Assembly (NCBI GenBank): GCA_049603715.1
Contig: JBMYSW010000003.1
Coordinates: 1 to 64,000, forward strand
DNA from: Pontibacterium sp049603715
Lineage (GTDB): Bacteria > Pseudomonadota > Gammaproteobacteria > Pseudomonadales > Balneatricaceae
Reading direction: 5' to 3'
DNA: 64,000 nt
In this document: piece by piece, positions 43,392 to 53,932 of the stretch
How the letters are laid out: every line of letters starts with the position of its first letter
Numbering within the stretch: position 1 is the first letter of the stretch
Made by a program: the position numbers and the translations under genes
The notes under the pieces: model-generated
What the model saw: the letters and a program-made list of their open reading frames with translations, nothing else
What the model was told of the DNA's origin: nothing
Databases searched by the model: none

Positions 43392-46300
43392 TTACTCGCC
43401 CTCAATCCAATGAATAAGTCGATCATGTCCTCGGAAGCGACCAAAGGTCACAGAGGCTTCTGGCGCGTCTGTGTAAGCGCCATCGCCATCCCAGTCATAG
43501 GTTAACCACGAGTCTGGCAGGATACGCGTGTACAGGGTACCGGTATTGCCACGCCCAGGTGCAGTGTATTCAAAGCGGCCTTGTCCAGCGTCTAAAGTGC
43601 CCACGGCAATACTTGGCGTACTGCTACCACCATCAATGGTAACGGCGTTCAGGCTGCCTGTAATGAGTGAGAATGAATCGTCAGGTGCGGTATCGTCATC
43701 CACAAAGCGATAGCCAAAGTTGCCGATACCCACAGTGGTACAGACATCGAGGTCATTGCGAACAAAACGCGAGCCATTGTAGTACTCGGCTTGGAACGGC
43801 TGGTTCAGATCTGAGGTTTCAGGCCCATGAGTGTTCGCAAGGTTCATACGACCATAACGCTGTGTGGTTTGCCCCATCGAAACGGAGTCATTAGTGGCGT
43901 CACCATTTAAATCCAAGTCCTTAGAGGCATTTTGGAAGCCAGCACCGTCGGCATCCGTAGCGAGTAAACCAATGGTCATGGCATCGTAAGGGCCATCAGG
44001 CGAGGCTGCCCGCGCAAATACCATCGCCGTAGTAATATCCACCTCACCGGCACTCCATGAGTAACTCGATGAGTCGGCAAAGCTGCCAGAGGTACCCGAG
44101 AGACGGCTGGAGAGGTCAGAGCCGCTCCACGCCGAAAAGTCGAGGTTACCTTGTGTACGCGAGAGCTTTATAAAGTCATCGCGGTAGTTTTGCACAATTT
44201 GCCCTTGTGCGTTTCGCGCTTGCAAGCGATAGCTGGTATCAAATGGCCGACCAAAGTAAGTAAAGCCTGGCGTTGGGCCACATGCACCGTTCACATCAGA
44301 TGCTGCACTATCAAGGGTAAAGTGACTCGCATAAAAGCGACCAATATCGGTCGAAACTGGATCAAGAGCTTCACCCTGATACGCTGGTGGTGTCGCCGTT
44401 AGGCGATACACCCCAACTTCGTTCACTTGCTGGCTACTGGTTTGGGCTTCACCATTACTGGCGTCAAAACTAGACACCGCGAGCGTGCCCGCTTGTCCAG
44501 CCGTTGGCGCTACTTTTGTCAGTGATAAACCAATACCCGTGAGGTTAAAGCTTGGGGTAATGTCCTGGCCGCACACACTGGCTCCGTTATTCCACAAGCG
44601 AGACGTCATCGACAGATTAAAGTTGCTGCCGGCCGGAACAAAGGCTGAGCAGCTGCCGTCGAGGCTGGCGCACTGAGAATCGCCCGCACCCGTCGCGGTC
44701 AAACACAAGCCGCCCGGCTTCACCACAAAGCTGTTACTTTCACCTTGTACCAGTGATGTCGCTCCCGCAAGCCCAGTGACGCCCGATACAAGTGACTCAA
44801 CGTAAAGAGAAATACTCCCAGTATCTTTGTAGCTAAAGCTGACAGGCGCCTCTCCCTGTGCGTTAAAGACCAGCGGTACCGAAACGATACCCGTAGTATC
44901 GGCCAGCGTACCTTGGTTGATGTCGACGTTATTCACCGACACAGCGCCTGTTGGCAAAGCGCAGGTCGCGGGGTCGTCACAGCCATAACTAAAGCCCACA
45001 TTTAAGGCACCAGATACCAGCGCACTACACACACCCGTATTTGGGTCAGCGCTGATGGCTTTAAGGATAACGTTTTGCGAACCCGGGCCTTCATTAGACA
45101 GCTTGCCTGCCATTTGCGGACCGATAGCACTTTCAACACCATCGGCATAAAACTTAAAGGCCGTGCCCACAAAGCGCAGGCGCTGGTCGTTAGCACCGCC
45201 GTCATCTGGGTCTTGGGCAAGGCCGTCGGATACATCAATATCAATATCTTGCAAGGTAGGTGTGGAGCGAGACGCTTTAAGGGTAAAGCTGCTCTCACCA
45301 TCAGCGAACTGATACTGGCGACTTCCTGCCTGCCAGCTACCACTGCCCGAGCCAAGTGTCACGCTATCAAGGGCCCCACTAAAGCTCACGGTGACGGTGG
45401 TATTCGGGCCAGGGTTCACCACTTGGCCGTTGATATCATAGGCAGTGACGGTAATGGTTGCCTCGTCACAGGTCAGCGTTGGGCTATCGGTTTGGATACG
45501 GTAATGGTCTACCTGAGGTACCGCGACACACGCTGCCTCCTCACCATTCCAGCGCATATCGTTGAGCTGGTTGTTGTACATCAACGACACTTGGCCTTCG
45601 GTGAGGACTTGGTCAAAGATAGCCAGCTCATCTATGTCGGCATTAAGGTAGCCTGTAGCGCCGGAGCCGTACGCGATTTGCGCGCGGCCAATAGAGCTGT
45701 AGCTTGGGCCAATTTCGCCACGCTCAATAGAACCGGACTTATCCAATGCACCATCAATAAAGACTTGATAATCGCCATTGTCAGCGTCACGACTGATCAC
45801 AACATAGTGCCATTCACCGTCGTTAATCACGCCATTTGAGCGCGTACTCGTGTCGTTACCAACCGACACGCCCACGCGGCCACCTTCGTCGATACGACCC
45901 CAGAAGATATCGTCGATACCACCGTTTTGCTCAACACCGGTAAGAAGTGGCGACGTCCACGTTTGGGCAGTTCCTTGCTGAGTTGTCTTAATCCAGTAGG
46001 CCACTGACGCCGTATTGTTAAGCACAGTAGATAGGCCATCAACATTGATATAGTCATCATAGCCATCAAGAGACGCTAAGCGACAAACCTGCCCTTCAGG
46101 CCCCGTATTCACTCCGCCTCTTGCTTGGCCATCATTACCACCCGCAAAGTCTGTCACCTCATTGCCAGTACCTGCCCAGCTGGCTTCATCGAAACCAAAG
46201 TCCCAACGTGCCGATGGTAGGCTCACACTACAACTTGGCGCCGGGCGCGGGCTGCCGTCTGCTTGCTGGCCATTGGCCTCTTGCTGGTACAAGTCGCTGA

Positions 46301-48416
46301 TTTCGCTGTCTGAAAGCAGCTTATCAAATACCTTAAATTCATCTAACTCGCCGTCAAGGCCTTGGCGTGAGTCAAAGCTACCTCCAAAGCTATCTTGCTC
46401 CTGCCCCAAATACGCCGCATTAGCGACAGGTACACTCAAAGTACTCGAGCCTACACCGCGCTCACAGCGTTGCTTTTGGCCGTCAACAAATAAACATACT
46501 GTGTCACTTTGGCGAGTTAATACAACTTGGTGCCAATTGCCATCATTGATGCGGCGTGAAGTGCGTAAAAACTCGACGCGATCGCCAACATTCACCACTA
46601 CATAGCTATTGTAATAGAGATAAAGCTCCAGCTCGTCGTCGCTGGTGTGGCTACCTAATACATGTAAGAGCTCTTGTTGCTGCTTATTCGTTGAGGTTTT
46701 AACCCACATGCCCAAAGTAAAGTCATTTAATCCATGAAATACCGAAGAAGGCAGCTGAGCACCGTCACTAGACGCGTTAGCGGTGAGGTCCAAGGCACCA
46801 TGAATAACACCATTACTTTGTTCAGCACCAAAAATACGTGCATTGCTGTGGTTTCCGGTGCTGTCTTCGGCACTTGATGTGAGTGAACAATCATCAAATC
46901 GGTATTCAGCGACGGGCGCCAAACCCATACCGCCTGAGCCACCACAAATATCACCAAAGTCGGAGTTACTTAATGCCGCTGCATCAAACACAACCTCTGA
47001 ATATGAGGAGTTCATATAGACATCCTTCCCAGAAAGCGCCCCCGTCACTTGACCTCGGTTATAGACGATTGCATCTTTCTCAGAATAGAAAAAGCCTTTA
47101 GCGGCCACCTCGTTACCTATGGTGAGCCCTTGTTTGGCAATGACTAATAGAGACTCAGCAGAGCCGCTACTGTTAATTTGGGCGCGGTGATCACTACTCA
47201 GGCTGCCTCGGATAAATAAACGAGCTGCGCCTTCTAGCGATATTTGAGCCTGCGTACCGACTGAAAGGTCCCCACTGATATAATAATCCCCTCCTTCAAG
47301 CACCAGATGAGTATCGTACCCCAGAGTGATGTTTCTATAGGTACCTGCCGCAAGACGATAACCGTTGCGGTAACGGGTTCGCTCAGGCCACCCCAAAGAG
47401 ACGTTGCTCCCGCCATTGCTGTAATTATTAAAACTGATCGCATTAGCAGGGCTGCCTGAAAGGCCACAAGACAAGCTACCGCAGCTGCGTCCACCGGAAG
47501 AATCGTTAAGCCTTGGCGTGTCTAAAATACTATCTGGGCTACCTGTAATACGACTGCTCCAATAGAGGTTTACAGCACCCGCCGGATGATGACTTTGCAC
47601 ACCATCACTAAAAATTGCTTCACAGCTATTAGCCGAGCTACCACCACCCCCTGTTTGAGCAGGTGCGCCGCCACATAGGTCGCCAAAGGTCAGCCCCGAA
47701 ACAAGGTCTTTTTTGTAGGTGATACGTGAGCGCGAGCTACCCATATTGATATTTCGAGCCGCCACTGCACCTGTCACACGGGCTTCGTTATGCAGATGTG
47801 CATCACCGTGTGCGTAAACAAAGCCATAGGCACGTGCGCTTGAGGTTAACGTGACAGAGCCTTGGGAATAAATCAGGATTTTGTCTTCAGATTCACTGTC
47901 GTTAATCGACGATGCATGCTCAAGCCAAACGTTTCCTTTTACGATCAGGCGTACAATGCCCGCGCCGTCGGTGCGCAGCTTAGAAGAAGAACCGAGGTAC
48001 ACATCGCCCGAAATCAAATAATCGCCCGCAGAAAGGGTCAATATGCTGTTTGAGGCGAGGTTAATTTGCGAGTACTTACCCGCAACGGCTAACTGGTTAG
48101 CATTGTATTGGGTGGTCAGGGCAGTATTGCTGTTGGGAATGTTGCCATAGTTTATGGCGGTTGACGCACCACCCGAGGCAGAACACGGGCCACTGTTACA
48201 GCTAACGCCACCAGAGTAGTCATCAATGCGGCTGGTTTCGAGTACACGATCACCATTACTGGTAATGCGCGAATCCCAATCAAACCGAATCACACCATTG
48301 CTGGCATGGGTTTGTGCTCCATCCGGAAACACCAAACTACATTCAGGAATAGCCGCCAAACCGGGTAAGGCAACAAATAACAAACAATAAAGACTATGAC
48401 GCAAACCCACAGGCAT
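43392..48416 (-). CDS. MshQ-like (DUF6701) giant surface protein with LamG domains
   Basis: About 1,675 residues with signal peptide (LRHSLYCLLFVALPGLAA). The N-terminal third has two copies of a roughly 235-residue module (about 25-255, CSLVFPDGAQTH...FGDLCGG, and 265-495, CEAIFSDGVQSH...FGDICGG), then two LamG/concanavalin-type domains (about 500-715 and 730-965), Ig-like material, and a C-terminal DUF6701 region ending GRFRGHDRLIHWIEG. This is the layout of MshQ, a minor MSHA pilus-associated protein. No other msh gene is in the window. The start is uncertain: a TTG at 48431, ATG at 48416 or GTG at 48410. Confidence 0.85.
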   Translation of the reverse strand: MPVGLRHSLYCLLFVALPGLAAIPECSLVFPDGAQTHASNGVIRFDWDSRITSNGDRVLETSRIDDYSGGVSCNSGPCSASGGASTAINYGNIPNSNTALTTQYNANQLAVAGKYSQINLASNSILTLSAGDYLISGDVYLGSSSKLRTDGAGIVRLIVKGNVWLEHASSINDSESEDKILIYSQGSVTLTSSARAYGFVYAHGDAHLHNEARVTGAVAARNINMGSSRSRITYKKDLVSGLTFGDLCGGAPAQTGGGGSSANSCEAIFSDGVQSHHPAGAVNLYWSSRITGSPDSILDTPRLNDSSGGRSCGSLSCGLSGSPANAISFNNYSNGGSNVSLGWPERTRYRNGYRLAAGTYRNITLGYDTHLVLEGGDYYISGDLSVGTQAQISLEGAARLFIRGSLSSDHRAQINSSGSAESLLVIAKQGLTIGNEVAAKGFFYSEKDAIVYNRGQVTGALSGKDVYMNSSYSEVVFDAAALSNSDFGDICGGSGGMGLAPVAEYRFDDCSLTSSAEDSTGNHSNARIFGAEQSNGVIHGALDLTANASSDGAQLPSSVFHGLNDFTLGMWVKTSTNKQQQELLHVLGSHTSDDELELYLYYNSYVVVNVGDRVEFLRTSRRINDGNWHQVVLTRQSDTVCLFVDGQKQRCERGVGSSTLSVPVANAAYLGQEQDSFGGSFDSRQGLDGELDEFKVFDKLLSDSEISDLYQQEANGQQADGSPRPAPSCSVSLPSARWDFGFDEASWAGTGNEVTDFAGGNDGQARGGVNTGPEGQVCRLASLDGYDDYINVDGLSTVLNNTASVAYWIKTTQQGTAQTWTSPLLTGVEQNGGIDDIFWGRIDEGGRVGVSVGNDTSTRSNGVINDGEWHYVVISRDADNGDYQVFIDGALDKSGSIERGEIGPSYSSIGRAQIAYGSGATGYLNADIDELAIFDQVLTEGQVSLMYNNQLNDMRWNGEEAACVAVPQVDHYRIQTDSPTLTCDEATITVTAYDINGQVVNPGPNTTVTVSFSGALDSVTLGSGSGSWQAGSRQYQFADGESSFTLKASRSTPTLQDIDIDVSDGLAQDPDDGGANDQRLRFVGTAFKFYADGVESAIGPQMAGKLSNEGPGSQNVILKAISADPNTGVCSALVSGALNVGFSYGCDDPATCALPTGAVSVNNVDINQGTLADTTGIVSVPLVFNAQGEAPVSFSYKDTGSISLYVESLVSGVTGLAGATSLVQGESNSFVVKPGGLCLTATGAGDSQCASLDGSCSAFVPAGSNFNLSMTSRLWNNGASVCGQDITPSFNLTGIGLSLTKVAPTAGQAGTLAVSSFDASNGEAQTSSQQVNEVGVYRLTATPPAYQGEALDPVSTDIGRFYASHFTLDSAASDVNGACGPTPGFTYFGRPFDTSYRLQARNAQGQIVQNYRDDFIKLSRTQGNLDFSAWSGSDLSSRLSGTSGSFADSSSYSWSAGEVDITTAMVFARAASPDGPYDAMTIGLLATDADGAGFQNASKDLDLNGDATNDSVSMGQTTQRYGRMNLANTHGPETSDLNQPFQAEYYNGSRFVRNDLDVCTTVGIGNFGYRFVDDDTAPDDSFSLITGSLNAVTIDGGSSTPSIAVGTLDAGQGRFEYTAPGRGNTGTLYTRILPDSWLTYDWDGDGAYTDAPEASVTFGRFRGHDRLIHWIEGE

Positions 48417-48524
48417 ACCTCTCTGGTGCAAAAAACAGCCGAGTGCAAGTTACAGCATAGTCCATTTTTACCGAACTGCTCACATGGCTCCGCCTTAAGC
48501 GGGCCTTGTGTCGAATTAAAATAG

Positions 48525-49043
48525 CTACTTAGTGATGGTTAGCTTCGCCAAGTCGAAAGCTTGCTCTAGGCGACGTCCAACGGCCGTAGAGTGTACAAGA
48601 TGATAAGCATAGTTCATGTGTAAGCAGCGGATCTTATCCCACTGACGGATGCCCCCTATGCCATAGGTTTTAAATAGGTCTTCAAAGCCGCGTTGCTCAA
48701 TCTCGGCTCGAACGGCCGCCGACATTTGCTTGTCACGCAAAGCGACGTAGCGCTCTTGGTCTGCAAGGTGCTCGTTTAAAAACGACTCGTCGTCTAACAA
48801 GGCTTGCTCTAGGCGTTTAACTTCGCCACTGGTCTCGATTTCTGCGATGGCTTGGTAAACATCTTTAGAGCTTAACCAGTACAAGGTCGGAAAAGGCTGA
48901 CCGTCGACCATTGAGGCCATTTGTAATACCACAGGCACACCTTCGGGCGTCGCTACGGCCACCGAAATAAGGCCACGGGGCTCGCGGCCCAACTGCTGGG
49001 TAATAATCTCTTTTTGTGCCTGTGTGGGTGGGTGCCCAATCAT
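48525..49043 (-). CDS. DUF501-family protein
   Basis: 172 residues. The N-terminal half (REPRGLISVAVATPEGVPVVLQM, PTLYWLSSK) and the C-terminal half (GIGGIRQWDKIRCLHMNYAYHL) match the DUF501 family, common in Proteobacteria and Actinobacteria and of unknown function. The conserved RCLH and HxxYHL residues look like a metal or active site. It follows recG on the same strand with a 41-base gap. Confidence 0.9.
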   Translation of the reverse strand: MIGHPPTQAQKEIITQQLGREPRGLISVAVATPEGVPVVLQMASMVDGQPFPTLYWLSSKDVYQAIAEIETSGEVKRLEQALLDDESFLNEHLADQERYVALRDKQMSAAVRAEIEQRGFEDLFKTYGIGGIRQWDKIRCLHMNYAYHLVHSTAVGRRLEQAFDLAKLTITK

Positions 49044-49084
49044 ATTTAACCTTGCTTTAATTAACGACCAAACAGCGACAGCCT

Positions 49085-51172
49085 TTAAACGGTGCCGTAT
49101 TCACTGCCGTGGCCCAGCCAGCGCGACATCATTGCGCTGGCGTGCTCTGGGCGTTGGCCAAGGGCTTGTGCTGCCTCTTTTACTTTAGGCAACAAGTCTC
49201 CATCGCGCTGTAAGTCGGCAATTTTAAATTGCATACTGCCGGTTTGGCGGGTGCCAAGCACCTCACCAGGGCCACGTAGTTCTAAATCTTTTTCGGCAAT
49301 TTTAAAGCCATCAGTGGTCTCGCGCATCACCGCGAGCCTTGCTTTACCTTGCTTAGATAGCGGCGCATGATACATAAGAACACAAAAGCTTTCGACGCCA
49401 CCACGTCCTACCCGACCACGTAATTGGTGCAGCTGCGCCAAGCCTAAACGCTCGGGGTTTTCAATAATCATCACGCTGGCATTGGGTACATCCACACCCA
49501 CTTCAATTACAGTGGTTGCCACCAGCACATCAAGCTCTTTGGCCTTAAAGCGCGCCATAATATCCGACTTTTCAGCCGGCTTCATTCGGCCGTGTACCAA
49601 ACCCACCTTTTGTTCTGATAAATGACTTTGTAAAAGCTCTGCCGCAGCTTCCGCAGCCTGGCATTGCAAGACTTCTGACTCTTCCACCAGCGTACACACC
49701 CAGTATACCTGACGGCCGCTAGCGCAAGCCGAACGCACACGTTCGATAACTTCGTCTCGGCGACTATCGGCCATCACCACCGTTTGCACTGGCGTTCGGC
49801 CTGGCGGCAGCTCATCAATAATCGAACAATCGAGGTCAGCGTACGCACTCATGGTTAAGGTACGAGGGATGGGCGTGGCCGTCATGATCAATTGGTGCGG
49901 CGTTTGTTCGCCATCGCGGCCTTTTTCCTTCAAACTCAAGCGTTGGTGCACGCCAAAACGGTGTTGCTCATCCACCACCACAAGGCCTAAGTTGCCAAAA
50001 CGTACATCGTCTTGAAACAGCGCATGGGTGCCCACCACCACCTGTGCGGAACCATCGGCAATGGCTTCCATATTTTCAACGCGCTTTTTGCCCTTAAGCT
50101 TGCCCGCCAACCAAGCCACTTTAATGCCCAGCGGCTCACACCACTGGGTAAAGTTATGGTAGTGCTGCTCAGCCAAAATTTCTGTCGGTGCCATCACCGC
50201 AGCTTGATATCCCGTCTCTACGGCTTGCAGTACAGCCAAGGCTGCCACCACGGTTTTACCGGAGCCAACGTCACCTTGAACGAGCCTTAACATAGGGTAA
50301 GGCTGGCCCAAATCATGGGCAACGTCTTGACTAACACGGGCCTGAGCATTGGTTAAGCCAAAGGGTAGATTCGCTTTAAACTGGGCGATTAAATGCCCTT
50401 GCAATGGCATGACAGGTGCACCCGAGGCTCGGGTTTGCTCACGCAGTTGTAATAGCGATAAGTGATGAGCAAGTAGCTCCTCAAAAGCCAAACGACGCTG
50501 CATGGGGTCACGCCCCTCTAACAACGCATCTTGGTCTGCATCGGGGCTAGGCGCATGTAACGCACGAATCGCATCGGCCAAGCTGGGTAGTCGCCAGCGG
50601 CTTAAAATCTCGGGGGGCAACAGCTCATCAATGCCCTTGCTTTGCATTTCGTCCATAGCAAGAGCAATTAAGCTGCGCAGTTTGTTTTGGCTGAGCCCTT
50701 CGGTAGTGGGGTAAATTGGCGTCAAACAGTCATCCACGGGCACGGCTGCACCTTTGGTTACCCGTTTGTACTCGGGGTGAATAAGCTCAAGGCCTGCATT
50801 ACCTAATCGCGCTTCGCCAAAGCATAAAATTTGCGTACCGGGTGTCAGCGAGTTTTTTTGAGCGGCAGTAAAATGGAAAAAGCGTAAAGTCAGCAAACCC
50901 GTGCCATCTTGAATACGGCAAATCAGGCTGCGGCGTCTCCCCATCACCACATCCGCCGCTTTCACCTCACCCACAATAACGGCTTCATCGCCCGCACGTA
51001 AGCTGCCAATGGGTAACACTCGGGTGCGATCTTGGTAGCGCAAGGGCAAATGCACCAACAAATCTTGGATGGTTTCTATTCCAACCCGTTGCAGCTTTAA
51101 CGCAACCGCAGGCCCGACCCCTTTTAGGGTTTCAACAGATAGCTCAGATAAGCTGGATAAGTTGGCTGGCAT
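49085..51172 (-). CDS. recG: ATP-dependent DNA helicase RecG
   Basis: 695 residues: N-terminal wedge (OB fold, DRTRVLPIGSLRAGDEAVIVGEV), Walker A GDVGSGKTVVAALA, DEQHRFGVHQR box, and the helicase C-terminal part with RLGLAQLHQLRGRVGRG. It remodels stalled forks and branch-migrates Holliday junctions. It lies 3 bases after oxyR, as in Pseudomonas, so the two form one transcript. Confidence 0.97.
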   Translation of the reverse strand: MPANLSSLSELSVETLKGVGPAVALKLQRVGIETIQDLLVHLPLRYQDRTRVLPIGSLRAGDEAVIVGEVKAADVVMGRRRSLICRIQDGTGLLTLRFFHFTAAQKNSLTPGTQILCFGEARLGNAGLELIHPEYKRVTKGAAVPVDDCLTPIYPTTEGLSQNKLRSLIALAMDEMQSKGIDELLPPEILSRWRLPSLADAIRALHAPSPDADQDALLEGRDPMQRRLAFEELLAHHLSLLQLREQTRASGAPVMPLQGHLIAQFKANLPFGLTNAQARVSQDVAHDLGQPYPMLRLVQGDVGSGKTVVAALAVLQAVETGYQAAVMAPTEILAEQHYHNFTQWCEPLGIKVAWLAGKLKGKKRVENMEAIADGSAQVVVGTHALFQDDVRFGNLGLVVVDEQHRFGVHQRLSLKEKGRDGEQTPHQLIMTATPIPRTLTMSAYADLDCSIIDELPPGRTPVQTVVMADSRRDEVIERVRSACASGRQVYWVCTLVEESEVLQCQAAEAAAELLQSHLSEQKVGLVHGRMKPAEKSDIMARFKAKELDVLVATTVIEVGVDVPNASVMIIENPERLGLAQLHQLRGRVGRGGVESFCVLMYHAPLSKQGKARLAVMRETTDGFKIAEKDLELRGPGEVLGTRQTGSMQFKIADLQRDGDLLPKVKEAAQALGQRPEHASAMMSRWLGHGSEYGTV

Positions 51173-51174
51173 AT

Positions 51175-52086
51175 TTAGCGCTTAAACATTAAGTCTTCGC
51201 AGTGATTAATGGCTTTAATCAGCACATCAATGGCTTGAGGACGTGGGAAACTCGCGCGCCACGCCACCGCAACCGTACGAATCGGCGCGGGTGATTTAAA
51301 GGGACGCGACACCACATTGGGCGACTGATAATGGCTGTTATGCACCGCCGATAGCGGCAATACACTCGCCCCTAACCCTGAGGCCACCATCATGCGAATG
51401 GTTTCAAGAGAGCTGCCTTCGGTAATGCGATGATGCTCGTTGGCAGAATGGTTAAGGCTTGGACAAGACTCCAGTACTTGGTCGCGGAAGCAGTGACCTT
51501 CGCCCAGCAAGAGTAGCTCAGCCTCAGATAGCTCTTCGCGGTCAATTTGGCCTTTTTTGGCCAGCGGGTTGTCGTGATGTAACAGCACTTCAAACGACTC
51601 GTCATAAAGCTCACGCAGCAAGATATCCGGCTCTTGAAAAGGCAAAGCGATAATCACCGCATCCAACTCGCCATTGCGAATTTTAGGGCGTAAGTTTTCG
51701 GTAAAGTTCTCTTCGATATAAAGTGGCATTTGCGGTGCCAGCTTTTGTACTTCGGGAATCAGGTGCGGAAAAAGATAAGGACCAATGGTATAAATCGCCC
51801 CCACACGCAACGGCGTTTTAAGCTGGTCTTTACCTTCCTGCGCAATGTCGCGAACCGCTTCGGCCTGCTCAAGTACGCGCTGAGCCTGCTGAACCACCTT
51901 TGCACCTACAGGCGTCACCTGCACTGAGTTTTTACTGCGTTCAAAAAGAGCAATACCCAGCTCTTCCTCTAGTTTTTTTACAGCAATCGACAAGGTAGGT
52001 TGGCTAACAAAACAACGTTCAGCGGCACGGCCAAAGTGCTGTTCACGTGCGAGCTTAACAATATAATTTAATTCTGTTAGCGTCAT
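51175..52086 (-). CDS. oxyR: hydrogen peroxide-inducible regulator OxyR
   Basis: 303-residue LysR-family regulator (MTLTELNYIVKLAREQHFGRAAERC start). The redox pair is exact: Cys199 and Cys208 in GHCFRDQVLESC, the same numbers and spacing as E. coli OxyR. The start is the ATG at 52086; the longer reading frame adds 38 residues without family support. The divergent epimerase gene starts 55 bases away. It activates peroxide-defence genes when the disulphide forms. Confidence 0.96.
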   Translation of the reverse strand: MTLTELNYIVKLAREQHFGRAAERCFVSQPTLSIAVKKLEEELGIALFERSKNSVQVTPVGAKVVQQAQRVLEQAEAVRDIAQEGKDQLKTPLRVGAIYTIGPYLFPHLIPEVQKLAPQMPLYIEENFTENLRPKIRNGELDAVIIALPFQEPDILLRELYDESFEVLLHHDNPLAKKGQIDREELSEAELLLLGEGHCFRDQVLESCPSLNHSANEHHRITEGSSLETIRMMVASGLGASVLPLSAVHNSHYQSPNVVSRPFKSPAPIRTVAVAWRASFPRPQAIDVLIKAINHCEDLMFKR

Positions 52087-52141
52087 AGTGCGGGGTCCTC
52101 GGTCAGATCGCATGCCAAAGCAGCAGATGTCAGGAGCGTCA

Positions 52142-52984
52142 ATGTCTAATCTTCGAATCTTAATCGCCGGTTGCGGGGATGTGGGAACACAGCTCGGCAC
52201 AGAACTTAATCGGATGGGTCATAGCATAACGGGCCTTAGGCGCAATATAAAGCCGTTACCCGCAAGCATTCAAGGCTTTAGCGGTGATCTCAGCGCCCCC
52301 GAAACGCTGCAAGCTCTCAAAGATTTACCTGCCTTTGACATAGTGGTGTATTGCGCAACAGCAAACGAGTACAGCGAGGCGGGGTACAAAGCGGCCTATG
52401 TAGAAGGCTTAAACCACTTGGTGGCAGCGCTCCCCGAAGTGCCAAAGCACCTATTTTTTACCTCAAGCACTTCGGTATACCACCAAAATGACGGCGGCTG
52501 GGTCGACGAATTAAGTCCGACTGAGCCCACCAGCTACAGTGGCCAAGTGATGCTGAAAGCGGAAGCTAACGTGCTCGCGCAGCCCTTTGCAGCCACGGTG
52601 GTTCGCTTTAGTGGAATTTATGGCCCCGGGCGCTTTCATCTACTTAAACAAATCAAAGCAGGCAAAGGTGCTCCCGAAACACCTACCCTGTTCAGTAACC
52701 GCATCCATCGCGACGACTGTGCAGGCGCACTGTGCCACCTTATCACGATGGTCGCTAACGAGCAGCCCATCGCACCGCTCTATGTCGCCAGTGATGACAC
52801 CCCTTCCACCATGTACGAGGTCAGCCAATGGCTGGCAGAAGCCTCGGGCGTCACCCTTAGCGACTTTAGCCTCAGCCGCCGAGCAGGCAGCAAGCGCTGC
52901 AATAATATGCGCCTTAAAGCCACGGGGTTTCAGTTTAAATACCCGAGTTACCAAGCAGGCTATAAAGCCCTGTTAAGTAAATAA
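52142..52984 (+). CDS. NAD-dependent epimerase/dehydratase (SDR) family protein
   Basis: 280 residues. An N-terminal Rossmann fold (ILIAGCGDVGTQLGTEL, glycine pattern GCGDVG) and the extended-SDR tyrosine region (FTSSTSVYHQNDGGW). It lacks a clear YxxxK catalytic pair, which is common in the YeeZ-like branch, so the reaction is unknown. The ATG follows AGGAG. A terminator follows. It is divergent from oxyR, but I see no OxyR site that would prove control. Confidence 0.85.
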   Translation: MSNLRILIAGCGDVGTQLGTELNRMGHSITGLRRNIKPLPASIQGFSGDLSAPETLQALKDLPAFDIVVYCATANEYSEAGYKAAYVEGLNHLVAALPEVPKHLFFTSSTSVYHQNDGGWVDELSPTEPTSYSGQVMLKAEANVLAQPFAATVVRFSGIYGPGRFHLLKQIKAGKGAPETPTLFSNRIHRDDCAGALCHLITMVANEQPIAPLYVASDDTPSTMYEVSQWLAEASGVTLSDFSLSRRAGSKRCNNMRLKATGFQFKYPSYQAGYKALLSK

Positions 52985-53005
52985 AATTTAACGGCGATAG
53001 AACGC

Positions 53006-53036
53006 AAAAACGGGCCAATAAAAGCCCGTTTTTTAT
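53006..53036. terminator. bidirectional terminator
   Basis: AACGGGC (53009-53015) pairs with GCCCGTT (53024-53030), with A and T runs outside, between two convergent genes. Confidence 0.88.
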
Positions 53037-53077
53037 GTGTTTGCAAAGCAGAGATTGCCTTGCTTTTGGTGCGTCAA

Positions 53078-53932
53078 TTAATCGATCAAGTCGCTCTGAA
53101 TGCCAAAGGTTTCTTTGTACTTAGCCAATGCTTCAACCGCATCCACCTTAATGCCAGTAAAGATCTCGAATGCATCCACACCTTGGTAGAAGAACAAATC
53201 AAAACCCGACACAATTTTAAGGCCTTGTTCGTTTGCACGAATCAAAAACTCAGTATCCATTGGGATGTAAACCGCATCAAACGCCCACTTTTGGCCAGCA
53301 ATCAATGCTGGGTCAATTGGAATACCCGGTGTTTGGTAGTGGCCAATGGGAGAGCAGTTCACAATACCATCTGCTGCGGCCGCCGCTTCTGGCAAGCCAG
53401 CCTTGTCCACAACAGTGGCTTTAAAGCCGCTTTCGTTTAATGAGGCAGCCAAAGCATTCGCGCTGTCTGCACTTGGGTCAAAAACAAGTACTTCGGTCGC
53501 GCCCACTTCAAACACACCAAATGCCACAGCACGGCCAACACCACCGGCACCCAACAGCAAGACTTTACCCGCAGGTAAGTCGCCTAGGCGGCCTTTGTAA
53601 CCCAAAATAAAGCCAGTGTAATCAGTGTTAAATGCCGACGGCGCTTGGTTTTTAAACTCAAGGGTATTAGTAGAGCCCACCAAACGCACACCGTCGTTTT
53701 GTGTTTCGCTAGAGCCCACTGCAATTTGCTTGTACGGGAAAGTCACGTTACAGCCGTTGTAACCCAGCGCGCGAATTTCAGCGAGGGTTTCTTTAAACGC
53801 GGCCTCGCTGGTATCGGCAGGAACATGCAGCTCATAGTTTACCGACACACCACACAGCTCACCTAAAAATTTATGCAGGCTAGGCGCTTTAGATTTTGAA
53901 ATTGATTGGCCTATCAGTCCAAGTTTGTACAT
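53078..53932 (-). CDS. shikimate/quinate dehydrogenase (AroE family)
   Basis: 284 residues. The substrate site motif is GQSISKSKAPSLH, the catalytic lysine is in GCNVTFPYK and the aspartate in NTDYTGF; the nucleotide-binding turn is LLLGAGGVGRAVAFG. The sequence is far from the canonical AroE at 63256 and nearer the quinate/shikimate (YdiB/QuiA-like) branch; the cofactor (NAD or NADP) is not clear. I start at 53932, with GGAG upstream. It is divergent from a TRAP transporter, so a role in quinate or shikimate catabolism is likely. Confidence 0.88.
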   Translation of the reverse strand: MYKLGLIGQSISKSKAPSLHKFLGELCGVSVNYELHVPADTSEAAFKETLAEIRALGYNGCNVTFPYKQIAVGSSETQNDGVRLVGSTNTLEFKNQAPSAFNTDYTGFILGYKGRLGDLPAGKVLLLGAGGVGRAVAFGVFEVGATEVLVFDPSADSANALAASLNESGFKATVVDKAGLPEAAAAADGIVNCSPIGHYQTPGIPIDPALIAGQKWAFDAVYIPMDTEFLIRANEQGLKIVSGFDLFFYQGVDAFEIFTGIKVDAVEALAKYKETFGIQSDLID

